Shown here one piece after another: positions 52,238 to 61,309 of a DNA stretch of 64,000 bases. The stretch is taken from assembly GCF_026891935.1 (NCBI RefSeq), contig NZ_JAPTGC010000008.1:29284-93283 (forward strand). Direction: 5' to 3'. This DNA comes from Methanocorpusculum vombati. Its GTDB lineage: Archaea; Halobacteriota; Methanomicrobia; Methanomicrobiales; Methanocorpusculaceae. Position 1 is the first letter of the stretch. Every line of letters starts with the position of its first letter. The translations under genes and the position numbers were made by a program. The notes beneath the pieces are model-generated. The model was given only the letters and a program-made list of their open reading frames with translations. It had not been told where the DNA came from and did not search any database.

Positions 52238-52855
52238 ATGAACGGACTGCTGCTGAAGGACTGGATATATCTGCGGCGGACCATTGTAATGGTCACGGTC
52301 GTGATTGTCTTCTGTATGGTGCTGTTTGTACCGTGGGGCGTCAGTTCGGCTGAGTTTCTGGTTGCGGCCGCGATGGTTCTTTTTCTGCCGGTCACTGCCA
52401 TGACTATGGATACGTCCAGCCGGTGGGAGCGGTATGCACTTTCCCTGCCGCTTTCCCGCCGGGAGATTCTGGCCGCCCGGTATGTGTTCTCGTGTCTCTG
52501 TCTGGGTGCAGCTGCAGTGATCTGCGGGGCGGCGGCGGCTGGTTCGGTGGTATTTCTGGGCGGCTATGATCTGCTGGGAGTTTCGCCGCTGATCTGGTGG
52601 GCGGGGTGTACCGGTGCTGCCCTGCTGATGCTGGATTTGCTGCTTGCGGTGTATTTTGTGTACCGCGTGAATGTCGGCATCCTGCTGTTTCTGGTACTGT
52701 GTTTTGTACCGACGGCGGCGGTGTACTGGCATGATCTCCTGACTCCGGATGTTTTCGGTGTCATAGCGGCGCTTCTTGCAATCCTCGGGCTTGCGGGATT
52801 GTGGGTGTCGTGGCGGGTTTCGCTGCGGGCGTTTGAACGCTGGGATGTGACCTGA
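52238..52855 (+). CDS. ABC-2 family permease, second copy
   Basis: 205 aa, about six helices, with NGLLLKDWIYL and TSSRWERYALSLPLSRREIL matching the preceding permease. The two copies arose by tandem duplication and have since diverged. Last gene of the GntR-ABC operon. Confidence 0.88.
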   Translation: MNGLLLKDWIYLRRTIVMVTVVIVFCMVLFVPWGVSSAEFLVAAAMVLFLPVTAMTMDTSSRWERYALSLPLSRREILAARYVFSCLCLGAAAVICGAAAAGSVVFLGGYDLLGVSPLIWWAGCTGAALLMLDLLLAVYFVYRVNVGILLFLVLCFVPTAAVYWHDLLTPDVFGVIAALLAILGLAGLWVSWRVSLRAFERWDVT

Positions 52856-52944
52856 TGTATCCTGTTCCGGTACGGATACTCTGCGGGAGAGGGAATTGTG
52901 CCGCTATCCAAGTGCGTATATCCTATGAAGGACGATAACTCTCT

Positions 52945-53169
52945 ATGACAACCAGCGCAGCAAAGAAGGCAGAGATTGTAGCGTATCTTGAACAGATTGC
53001 TGCAATCCTGAAAGAAGGCGATAATGATGTGGTGGAAGTGCGCATCGCAAAACTCGGTGATGCAATTCACCACTCAAAAGAGCTGAATCATCATGAAAAG
53101 CATACGGCAGGCGAAATTCTGAAGATTCGCGACTGGAATGCACTGAAGAAATATCTGGAGAATATGTAA
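52945..53169 (+). CDS. Small alpha-helical protein of unknown function
   Basis: 74 aa, not recognised. Predicted mostly helical, His-rich in the middle (DAIHHSKELNHHEKH), N-terminal amphipathic helix (EIVAYLEQIAAILKEG), no Cys, no membrane span. TATA-like GTATAT at 52916-52921 lies about 27 bases before the ATG, fitting a leaderless mRNA, and the frame has normal codon character. The His cluster could bind metal. Isolated between the ABC operon and DUF1624. Confidence 0.6.
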   Translation: MTTSAAKKAEIVAYLEQIAAILKEGDNDVVEVRIAKLGDAIHHSKELNHHEKHTAGEILKIRDWNALKKYLENM

Positions 53170-53277
53170 ATTTTCTTTTTTGGTCTGCTCTGCAATTTTT
53201 TGATATGTTCCACCACACCCTGATGCGAATTCCCTGAGCACAAAAGCCATTATCCGGCAGCACCAACGAAGAAGGCA

Positions 53278-54051
53278 ATGGGCGAACGGTACTGGGAAGT
53301 TGACGCAGTCAGAGGTATCTCTCTTATCGGGATGATTCTCTTTCACGTCATCTCCCTCATGGTAATCTTTCACATGACCTTTACCCTGGACTGGTATTAT
53401 GAGGTCTGCCGCTACATTCACCTGGGGACAAGTGTCTTCGTCATTATATCCGGTGTTGCCCTCGTTCTCCGGTACGGCAGAATGGCCGATCGCTCAAAAC
53501 GCGAATACCATACGGCAATTGTCCGGCGGGGCATTCAGATCTTTCTTATCGGCATAGCCATTGCCGTCATCGCTTCCCTTGCCATCCACTTCATCATCGG
53601 TGACGGCAACTATATGCTCTTCAACTTCCTGCAGATGATGGGTCTGTCCATGATCCTCTGCATCCCGTTTCTTTGGCTTGGCAAATGGAACATCATCCCT
53701 GCCGCGATTCTCATCTGGGCGGGTTTCCTTGTCAAATCCATTCACACCGGTCCAATATGGCTGCTGCCCTTTGGCATTCTCCCGGACGGCATGTTCTATC
53801 CGCGTGACTACTTCCCGCTCCTCCCCTGGGTTGGCGTCATGCTTCTCGGTGTCGCCATCGGTTCCTTCCTCTATCCCCGGGGTGTCCGCCGCTTCCGCAT
53901 CCCGGACGCCGGGGGTGTCGGCAGAGCGTTTGCCCTGATTGGCCGGCATCCGCTGGAGATCTATCTCCTGCATCTCCCGATCATTGCCGCCGTCCTCTAT
54001 GTCGTCATGGTGGTATCCCGGGGACTGGGTATGCCGTTCGGATATCTGTAG
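53278..54051 (+). CDS. DUF1624 membrane protein (heparan-alpha-glucosaminide N-acetyltransferase-like)
   Basis: 257 aa, about seven helices. The WEVDAVRGISLIGMILFHV start, with its conserved Asp-Arg-Gly, and the C-terminal GRHPLEIYLLHLPII block are the DUF1624/HGSNAT catalytic-domain signatures. Likely a membrane acyltransferase acting on glycans, by family only. ATG 53278 used, without a clear ribosome site. Confidence 0.85.
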   Translation: MGERYWEVDAVRGISLIGMILFHVISLMVIFHMTFTLDWYYEVCRYIHLGTSVFVIISGVALVLRYGRMADRSKREYHTAIVRRGIQIFLIGIAIAVIASLAIHFIIGDGNYMLFNFLQMMGLSMILCIPFLWLGKWNIIPAAILIWAGFLVKSIHTGPIWLLPFGILPDGMFYPRDYFPLLPWVGVMLLGVAIGSFLYPRGVRRFRIPDAGGVGRAFALIGRHPLEIYLLHLPIIAAVLYVVMVVSRGLGMPFGYL

Positions 54052-54147
54052 GGACTCTTTGGTACCGGCTCTGTTTCAATCTGCTCTTACTGCAGGATCA
54101 AAACGTATCTGTTGTCCGGTGCACGGGAGGAGGAGAAAAGAGTTTAA

Positions 54148-54297
54148 CCCGCCGACCGCCATATCCTCCTCAGATCAGGATACAGCATCCGCGAAATATG
54201 TGAAATGCTCGGATGCACCAGAACAAACGTCGCATCCGCCATGAAAAACCACGGAATACGAAGACCCTACGTAGACCACGTACCCGAAAGAATGTGA
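54148..54297 (+). pseudogene. Start-less small HTH module
   Basis: This frame, opened by a TAA at 54145-54147, reads PADRHILLRSGYSIREICEM, then LGCTRTNVASAMKNHGIRRP and a short tail ending VPERM-stop. The HTH core aligns well with the minus-strand module at 32480-32635 (both have LGC[ST]R-x(2)-V-x(2)-AM[RK]-x-H). There is no ATG, GTG or TTG before the HTH. A hairpin plus T run follows the stop (54306-54336). Either remnants of one small regulator family or genes with unrecognised starts. Confidence 0.42.
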
Positions 54298-54305
54298 AAA
54301 AGAAT

Positions 54306-54336
54306 GGGGCTCTAACCAGGCCCCGCAGCTATTTTT
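54306..54336 (+). terminator. Hairpin plus T-run terminator
   Basis: GGGGC (54306-54310) pairs with GCCCC (54320-54324) around a 9-base loop, followed by TTTTT at 54332-54336. Sits after the HTH module and before the convergent copA stop. Confidence 0.5.
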
Positions 54337-54348
54337 CCGGAAAAACCC

Positions 54349-56796
54349 TTACACCTTCGCCGCATCATCGCCCACCAGCACCGGCGGCGTATACCTCCGC
54401 AGAAGAAGCGACAAACTCACCACCGTCACCGAACTCAGCACCATCGCCGCCGCCGCATACTCCGGCCGGAACATCACCTGCGTAAACGGATACAACACCC
54501 CAGCCGCCAGCGGAATCAGAACCAGATTATACGCAAACGCCCAGAACAAATTCAACCGGATCCGCGAAAACACCTTCCGCGCAAGCTGCACCGCAGCCAC
54601 CGCACCAACCAGATCCGACCGCAGCAACACAACACCCCCCGACGCAACCGCCGCATCCGTCCCGCTGCCCACCGCAACACCCACATCCGCCTGCATCATC
54701 GCCGGCGTATCATTAATACCATCACCCACAAACACCACAGCAGAACCCCCCTCCTGCATCTGCTGAATAATCGCCCGCTTCTCCTCCGGCATCAAACCCG
54801 CCGCAACATGGGAAATCCCCGCAGCAGCCGCAACAACACCAGCCGCCCGCGCATTATCCCCCGTCAGCATCGTCACCGGAAGACCCATCCGCTCAAACGC
54901 AGAAACAGCCCGCCCCGCATCAGGCCGGAGAGTATCCGAAACCCCCACCACACCAACAGCCCGCCCCGCAACCGCAACAAACACCACCGACGCACCCGTC
55001 GCCCGGAACCCCTCCGCAGCAGCAAAAACCGCATCATCCATAACCACGCCCCGTTCCTCCAGAAACGCAGCCGACCCCATCACCACATCCTCACGCCGCA
55101 CCCGTCCCGCAATACCCCGGCCCGGAACCGTCTCCACCCGCGTCGCCGCAACAACCGCCGCACCGCGCCGGTCCGCCTCCGCAACAATCGCCGAATCCAG
55201 CGGATGCAACGACTTCCGTCCCAGAGCCGCCGCAACCACAAACAAATCCTCCTCGCTCGTCCTGGGAGCCGACATAACTCCCGACACCGCCGGAGACCCC
55301 ACCGTCAGCGTCCCCGTCTTATCCACCGCAACCGCCCGCAGCTTCCCCGCACGCTCCAGAACCTCACCATTCCGGATCAAAATACCAAGACTCGCCGCAC
55401 GACCAATCCCCACTGTAACCGCCGTCGGCGTCGCAAGCCCCAGCGCACACGGACATGCAACCACAATCACCGCAATAAAACTCGACAGCGCAACCAAAAG
55501 TGTCTCCCCCGCAAAGAAGAACCAGTACACAAACGCCAGAACCGCAACACCCAGCACAAACGGAATAAAATACCGCACCGCCGCATCCGCAACCCGCTGC
55601 ACCGGCGGCTTCGTCTCCTGCGCCTCCCGCACCATCTTAATAATCCCCGCAAGCACCGTATCCGCACCCACCTTCTCCACCTCCATCGTAAGAACACCCT
55701 GCGACACCACCGTACCGCCGATAACCCCCGACCCGGGCACCTTCACCACCGGCACCGACTCTCCCGTAATCGCCGACTCATTCACCGTAACCGCATCCCC
55801 GAGAACAATACCATCCGAGGGAATCTGACCCCCCGTCTTCACCAGAACCGTATCACCCGCAACCAGCTCGCCGACCCGCACCTCCTGTTCCACTCCGTCA
55901 CGAATAACCGTCGCAACCGGCGGACGCAGATGCAAAAGCGCCATAATCGCATCCGACGTCCGGCCACGCGCACGACTCTCAAGAAACCGCCCCAGCCCCA
56001 GAAACGCCGTAAGCATCACCGCAGTCTCAAACAACAGAAAATCCGGCGACGGCAACAACCCCAAAACCGCCCCAAGCCCCGCACAATACGACGTCGCAAT
56101 ACCCAGCATATACATAACCTCCATCCCGAGCATACCTCCGCGAAGCTGTGAGATTCCCTGCCGGAAAATCGGATACCCGCACACCACCAGAATCGGCGTC
56201 GCAACAACCAGCATCACCACATCCATCAAAAACATATTCCCCGCAAACAACGGATGACCAAACACCATCAGCCCCATCAGAACAGCCGAACCGGCAAACC
56301 CGAGAATCGTCCGGTTCCGCAGACCCGACAACTCATCCTTCTCCTGCTCAGGAATATAAAACAGATCATCAAACCCGCTGTTCACCGTAACCGAAGAAAA
56401 CCCTGCCCGCTTCAGCACCGGAACAAACTGCGACGGATCCGCAAGCAACGGATGATACGAAACCGTCACCACATCCCCGCTCTGCGAAACATCCAGCACC
56501 CCGGAAAGCCCCTGCAGTGCAACCTGTGCAGCAGCCGACACACCCGCATCATCCGCCGGACGCACCACAAACGACACCGGCACCGGATCCACAGAAAACC
56601 CCGCACCCCGCACCGCCGCATCAATCCTCTCCGGCGTCACCAGATCCGTATCAATATTCGCACTCACCGTCGCCGTAGAAAGATTCACCGTCACCTCCAG
56701 AACACCGGAAAGCGCCTTCAGCGTAGACTCAAGATGGGCCGAACACGCACTGCAGTGCATACCGCCAACCAAAAACCGGAGATACCGAACCGTCAT
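54349..56796 (-). CDS. copA: Copper-transporting P1B-type ATPase
   Basis: 815 aa. The N-terminal heavy-metal domain has GGMHCSACSAHLES (CxxC near 15-18). A second HMA-like domain (about 75-140) has lost its CxxC. Eight membrane helices carry the CPCALGLATPT channel motif; TGES, DKTGTLT (phosphorylated Asp), HPLDSAIV and the GDGINDTPAM hinge are all intact. Exports Cu+ from the cytoplasm. No CsoR/CopY or CopZ gene is adjacent. Confidence 0.95.
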   Translation of the reverse strand: MTVRYLRFLVGGMHCSACSAHLESTLKALSGVLEVTVNLSTATVSANIDTDLVTPERIDAAVRGAGFSVDPVPVSFVVRPADDAGVSAAAQVALQGLSGVLDVSQSGDVVTVSYHPLLADPSQFVPVLKRAGFSSVTVNSGFDDLFYIPEQEKDELSGLRNRTILGFAGSAVLMGLMVFGHPLFAGNMFLMDVVMLVVATPILVVCGYPIFRQGISQLRGGMLGMEVMYMLGIATSYCAGLGAVLGLLPSPDFLLFETAVMLTAFLGLGRFLESRARGRTSDAIMALLHLRPPVATVIRDGVEQEVRVGELVAGDTVLVKTGGQIPSDGIVLGDAVTVNESAITGESVPVVKVPGSGVIGGTVVSQGVLTMEVEKVGADTVLAGIIKMVREAQETKPPVQRVADAAVRYFIPFVLGVAVLAFVYWFFFAGETLLVALSSFIAVIVVACPCALGLATPTAVTVGIGRAASLGILIRNGEVLERAGKLRAVAVDKTGTLTVGSPAVSGVMSAPRTSEEDLFVVAAALGRKSLHPLDSAIVAEADRRGAAVVAATRVETVPGRGIAGRVRREDVVMGSAAFLEERGVVMDDAVFAAAEGFRATGASVVFVAVAGRAVGVVGVSDTLRPDAGRAVSAFERMGLPVTMLTGDNARAAGVVAAAAGISHVAAGLMPEEKRAIIQQMQEGGSAVVFVGDGINDTPAMMQADVGVAVGSGTDAAVASGGVVLLRSDLVGAVAAVQLARKVFSRIRLNLFWAFAYNLVLIPLAAGVLYPFTQVMFRPEYAAAAMVLSSVTVVSLSLLLRRYTPPVLVGDDAAKV

Positions 56797-56856
56797 GAAT
56801 CATACATTTACCCCTCCAATCGGATATAAACTCTGTTCGGGTCAACGAAAAAAAAA

Positions 56857-58977
56857 TCAGAACTCTCGGTCCGTCACCAGACCAAGACCCGCAGACCCGG
56901 ACACAACACGGGCCGAACCCCCCTGCACCTGCACCACAACCGTCTCAGGACCAACAACATTCCCGGACTCATCAAACGAAATACCATCACCAAAGAAAAT
57001 ACTCTGATCCGGCGAGTACGCAACATTCCGCAGAGCAGACCCCACCGCCGACGGACTCATCGAACCGGACACACTCATCGCATCGGCAAGCATCACCACC
57101 GCCTCAAACGACCGCGCCGACACACCCGTCATCGACCTGCCGGGATGCACCTTTGAATAAAACAATGACACCTCCCGAACCAGCGGCTTTGCCTTCCCCG
57201 CCTCCGAAGACCACATATCAGCACCCGTAAGGAAATCATACACCAGCGTACTCTGCACCAGCACCGGATCACCAACAATCACATCCCCCGCCACATACCA
57301 CACCGCAGGAACCGAACCCGTCTGACGTGAGCCGGCAAGAAGAACCGTCAGATCCTCCGCACCAGCCGGCAGGCTCACAAGAACCTGACCGCTGCAGTTC
57401 AGACCCGACATCACCGCAGCCGCCGCATCCTCCGTCAGCGGCAGAGAATACGAAACCTGCGAAACATGATACCCATGACCCTCCAGTGCTGAAAGCATAC
57501 GCAAAGGCAGCACCGTACCCTCCGGATACAGCACCGTCACATTATCAAGACCCGGACCATACCCCCGCCGTCCGTCAACAATATCCAGAAACGAAGAAAA
57601 CCCCGCATCCGCATCCGGAACAAACGACACAGACCAGCCCCCCTCCGGGGCCCTGCCGCCGGAAACCGTATGAACCGCAGGAAGATTCGTAACCACACCA
57701 GTCAGATCCCCCACAACCGCCGTCACATTATCCGGCACCGGAGAACCCGACTGAAGCGGAAGAATACGAATCTTCGCACCATACAACCCCGAAATACCAC
57801 TCGTAGCCGCACCCGGCAACGAAAGACTATTTGCACTATTAATCAGCTCCGCCCCCGCAACAGCACCGCGAACCACCTCAGCATTCCCGTACACACCAAC
57901 GACCACCTCCGACGGCGGACGCACATACGTATCCACCGGAACCACCGCGCCCGACTGGAACTGTGCAATCTGCATCAGAATCCGGCCGCACCCCTCATCA
58001 TCAAACTCATACGAACCGGCAGCCCCCTCATAATTCTTCCCCATATACCAGCCGGAAACATACTGCGCACTCCCATTACTCTGTGGAACCAGCCGGGAAA
58101 GTGTCATCATCGCATCATACCCCTCAGCCGCATACACCGAACCTGCCGTACCAAACCGTGCCTGATACACATTATAAAACGGATGCGACGAAATATCGGA
58201 CATACGCTTCGCCGTATAGACCCCCTCCATCCGGGAATCATTCACAACCGCCGCATCCTCCCCAACCCAGGAAGAAACCATCACCGGACCCGTCAACCCG
58301 AACTCACGGGCCTTAGCAACAAGAAGAGGAATATCCTCACCACCGGTAATAATCAAAAGACCCGGATTTTTGGCAAGAAGAGAACGCAAAGAAGACACCT
58401 CCCCCGACGACGAAGAAAACACCCCCGAAATAATCTCACTCCCCGTCGCATCCTTCAGATCACGAATATATGCAGCAGTATAGGAATTATCCGGCCCGAT
58501 CACCCCGATAGTCTCATGCTGCCGCAACAGCGACCGAAGAGAAGACACCTCATAATACGGCGGAGTACTGAACGTAACCACATCTCTTGGCGCAACCGCA
58601 GCATATCCCGGCGACGCAACCGCCACATGCACAACTCCCGACGCACCCGCATCCGCATCCCACGCCGCACTAATCGCATCCGTCGCAGTAATCACCGCAT
58701 CAAGCACCGGAAGAGACGTCATATCCGTACTATTCAGATACACAAGAGAAGGACGGGTCTTTGCATCCTGCAACAGAAACGCCGTATCAATACCATTCCG
58801 CACCTGATCCCCGATAACAGAATCATTCGGCAGGACCACCCCGATTGTCCCGTGATACATCGTCGCATTAATAACCGGCGGAAGAGGATCCGGCTCATCA
58901 CCACCGCCTCCGGTAAAAACCGCAAACGCAATCACCAGAGCCAGAGCAACCAGCAGAAGAGCAACGACCTGTTTCAT
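56857..58977 (-). CDS. Membrane-anchored tandem periplasmic-binding-protein-like (type 1) protein
   Basis: 706 aa. One N-terminal hydrophobic anchor (VVALLLVALALVIAFAVF) without a lipobox Cys. There are then two consecutive type 1 ligand-binding modules, about 42-365 and about 368-700. Each begins with a G-V-beta strand and a helix that starts VRNGIDTAF or VAGAELINSA, and each holds branched-chain amino acid receptor-like blocks (YDAMMTLSRL; SFEAVVMLADAMS). Single modules are usual in this family. No ABC permease or ATPase genes adjoin. Its start overlaps the TPR gene stop by one base, so the two act together. Confidence 0.78.
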   Translation of the reverse strand: MKQVVALLLVALALVIAFAVFTGGGGDEPDPLPPVINATMYHGTIGVVLPNDSVIGDQVRNGIDTAFLLQDAKTRPSLVYLNSTDMTSLPVLDAVITATDAISAAWDADAGASGVVHVAVASPGYAAVAPRDVVTFSTPPYYEVSSLRSLLRQHETIGVIGPDNSYTAAYIRDLKDATGSEIISGVFSSSSGEVSSLRSLLAKNPGLLIITGGEDIPLLVAKAREFGLTGPVMVSSWVGEDAAVVNDSRMEGVYTAKRMSDISSHPFYNVYQARFGTAGSVYAAEGYDAMMTLSRLVPQSNGSAQYVSGWYMGKNYEGAAGSYEFDDEGCGRILMQIAQFQSGAVVPVDTYVRPPSEVVVGVYGNAEVVRGAVAGAELINSANSLSLPGAATSGISGLYGAKIRILPLQSGSPVPDNVTAVVGDLTGVVTNLPAVHTVSGGRAPEGGWSVSFVPDADAGFSSFLDIVDGRRGYGPGLDNVTVLYPEGTVLPLRMLSALEGHGYHVSQVSYSLPLTEDAAAAVMSGLNCSGQVLVSLPAGAEDLTVLLAGSRQTGSVPAVWYVAGDVIVGDPVLVQSTLVYDFLTGADMWSSEAGKAKPLVREVSLFYSKVHPGRSMTGVSARSFEAVVMLADAMSVSGSMSPSAVGSALRNVAYSPDQSIFFGDGISFDESGNVVGPETVVVQVQGGSARVVSGSAGLGLVTDREF

Positions 58978-61142
58978 CAGAACAAAACCCTCATCGGAAC
59001 AACATCCTCAACCCCTGCCGCATCCCAGACCGCAGGAGGACACAACCCCGTCTTCCGCACACTATACCGGGCAGCAGCAGCCTGCAGATACCCGGGCTCC
59101 GGCAGAACAAACATCAGATCGATCAGAGGATCCACCGGACAAGCCGAAACAATCTCAAGAGCCGCACGAAGATGCTGATACGAAGCATTCGAGGGATTCT
59201 GCACAGCCGCATAGCCGGAAGCCGCAAACGCCTCATCATACCTGCCCATGCAGGCAAGAGCACGGGCACGGCCCGCCCATGCCGCAGGGAACTGATCATG
59301 GATCTTCAGTGCCGCATCATATGCATCAGCCGCAACCGCATACGCCCCCGCCTCATACTCCAGCCACCCAAGCTCCGCAAACAGACGGGACCGCATCTCG
59401 CGTCCCGGATTTGCCCGAAGCGCCGTCCGCAGCATCGACCGTGCTTCATTCACCCGTCCGGTGGAAAGCAGTACCTGCGATGCCGCAGAACACACAACCG
59501 CACGTTCATCATCCCGGGTAGACCGTGCCGTCACCTCGGCAAGAACCGCATCCATCCTCTCCGGAGCAAGATACGGAACAACCTGCCCGATCACCCCAGA
59601 CACATCGCCGCCATCCTGCCACACACCGGTAACCGCCGCATTCAGCTCGCGGACAACCTCCATCACCGGCGCACCTCCCGCCGCAAGGACCACCGCACGC
59701 TGGGCAGGAGTTTCCGCATACACCCCTGCATCAGCACCGGCAGCCATCGCCGCAGCAAACCGCAGCGACGAAACATCCGGCGAACCCGACCGGTCGTACC
59801 ACTCCAGCGCACAGACCGGATCGAACCCGAAATAGGCGGCAGTCCCCCGCGTCACCGCAACAGAAGACTCAGCCGCCGCATCCATCGCTGCCAGCGAAAC
59901 AGCATCCGGCCTCCCATCAGCAGTCAGAGACGAATTCATCTCCGAAAGCCGCGACATCGCAGCGGATACCAGATCCTCATCCCCGTCCTCCGCATCAAGC
60001 ACCTGCTCAAGATACCGGTACTCCTCCTCATACGAACCGCGCCTCCGGCAGGATGCCGCAAGCTGCAGATACAGACGCAGTCTCTCCGGCATCGGCAGCA
60101 TACCCGCAATACCGGCAATCCGCGTATAATACTCCGACATATCCTCGCCGAGATCCTCCCCAACCTCGCACAGATTCTTCAGACCAATTGCCGTCTGATA
60201 CCCTCCCGCACCCCGGGACGCAAGAAAAGCCCTCTTGTATGCCTCAAACGCATTATCAAAATCCCCCGACTTCCGGAGAATCGCTCCCATCAGCTCAAAC
60301 GACGAAATCTCCGCAGATGTACCTGGAAACGCAAGAGTAATATTCGCATACAGATCCATCGCCGGATCATAGTTCCCCGACGCATACAGCCAGTTCGCCG
60401 TAGAAAGTGCCGCATCAGGAGTCTCGCACTTCAGAAGCGGCGCACACAGCACCCCCCACTCGGACAGCGTCGGCTGCGGCATATTCAGCCACGTAATCAT
60501 CTCTTCACGGGTAAGAGAAGAGAACCAGGCACCCGCAATACAGACAACGCAGTCATAAATCTCCTGGGGAGGAAGATCAGGAACACCCGCAGAAACCGCC
60601 GCATACCGATCAAAGGGGAACTCATGCCAGAACGGACGGCGACCGACACCAAAATACATATCGGGATTTACAATCTCCGCAACCGTAATACGCCGGGTCT
60701 CCAGCTGCCACCAGCTCAGGGGACGGGAATCTCCCGCAGATGCAATAATCTCCGCCGCCTGGTTCGTCCCGGAAATATACGATCGCAGCAGCGCCTCAAC
60801 CGCAATCATCCGTGCACCGTTCTTCTCCTCAACAGCGGATGCATACTCCCGCTTCAGCCACTCCTCAACCGGCAGAGCATCCGCATCCGTCTGCGCCGAC
60901 ACCGTAAGAAGATCCCGCAGCACCCGGCTGTCATCCGGCTGCTGCAGAATAGCAGAAAGCACCCGGGCATGAAACCCGCCATCCACACTCATCCGGTGCA
61001 GAAACAGATTGCGGAACACAATACTCTCGTGCACACTCCTGCGTACCGCATCAGTAGCCGCCGCAGAAAAAATCTCCTCGGCAAGAATCGTCAAATAATC
61101 ACAATAATACTGTTGGGTCAGATTCCCCTCGCTGACTCGCAT
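58977..61142 (-). CDS. TPR-repeat protein coupled to the double binding protein
   Basis: 721 aa, almost wholly helical. Tetratricopeptide-like repeats are clear at about 260-330 (LYASGNYDPAMDLYANITLA, ILRKSGDFDNAFEAYKRAFL) and 570-660 (LLSTGRVNEARSMLRTAL, YEAGAYAVAADAYDAALK). No signal peptide or membrane span, so probably cytoplasmic. The N-terminal 230 aa contains no family I recognise. Directly upstream of, and coupled to, the tandem ligand-binding protein. Function unknown; a scaffold or signalling partner is an inference. Confidence 0.75.
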   Translation of the reverse strand: MRVSEGNLTQQYYCDYLTILAEEIFSAAATDAVRRSVHESIVFRNLFLHRMSVDGGFHARVLSAILQQPDDSRVLRDLLTVSAQTDADALPVEEWLKREYASAVEEKNGARMIAVEALLRSYISGTNQAAEIIASAGDSRPLSWWQLETRRITVAEIVNPDMYFGVGRRPFWHEFPFDRYAAVSAGVPDLPPQEIYDCVVCIAGAWFSSLTREEMITWLNMPQPTLSEWGVLCAPLLKCETPDAALSTANWLYASGNYDPAMDLYANITLAFPGTSAEISSFELMGAILRKSGDFDNAFEAYKRAFLASRGAGGYQTAIGLKNLCEVGEDLGEDMSEYYTRIAGIAGMLPMPERLRLYLQLAASCRRRGSYEEEYRYLEQVLDAEDGDEDLVSAAMSRLSEMNSSLTADGRPDAVSLAAMDAAAESSVAVTRGTAAYFGFDPVCALEWYDRSGSPDVSSLRFAAAMAAGADAGVYAETPAQRAVVLAAGGAPVMEVVRELNAAVTGVWQDGGDVSGVIGQVVPYLAPERMDAVLAEVTARSTRDDERAVVCSAASQVLLSTGRVNEARSMLRTALRANPGREMRSRLFAELGWLEYEAGAYAVAADAYDAALKIHDQFPAAWAGRARALACMGRYDEAFAASGYAAVQNPSNASYQHLRAALEIVSACPVDPLIDLMFVLPEPGYLQAAAARYSVRKTGLCPPAVWDAAGVEDVVPMRVLF

Positions 61143-61240
61143 AATTATGTAGTGTTTTGTGCGTTAACACTATGTATGCCTTCTGATAGTTCCAAGAAGA
61201 GCAGCAAAACAGAAAAACAAAATCATCCGGAACCGAAAAT

Positions 61241-61276
61241 GCGGGAACAGACCCGGAAACTCCGAGTCTGTCCCGC
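61241..61276 (-). terminator. Stem-loop after the mtr operon
   Basis: GCGGGA-ACAGAC (61241-61252) pairs with GTCTGTCCCGC (61266-61276) with one bulged base, and inner GGA/TCC extends the stem. On the minus strand it lies just after mtrH and is followed by T-rich sequence. Probable operon terminator or 3' stabiliser. Confidence 0.6.
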
Positions 61277-61309
61277 ACCTCAGAACAACTAACTTACCGT
61301 TCAGCAGGC

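Noticed and set aside
54213..54485. 90-codon Arg/Lys- then Pro-rich frame
   Set aside because: The first part is the HTH module read in a different frame and the rest is antisense copA; composition is artefactual.
54808..61292. Very long plus-strand frames (447, 502 and 706 codons) opposite copA, the double binding protein and the TPR gene
   Set aside because: They are extremely rich in Arg, His, Asn and Pro and result from GC-biased third positions of the real minus-strand genes.
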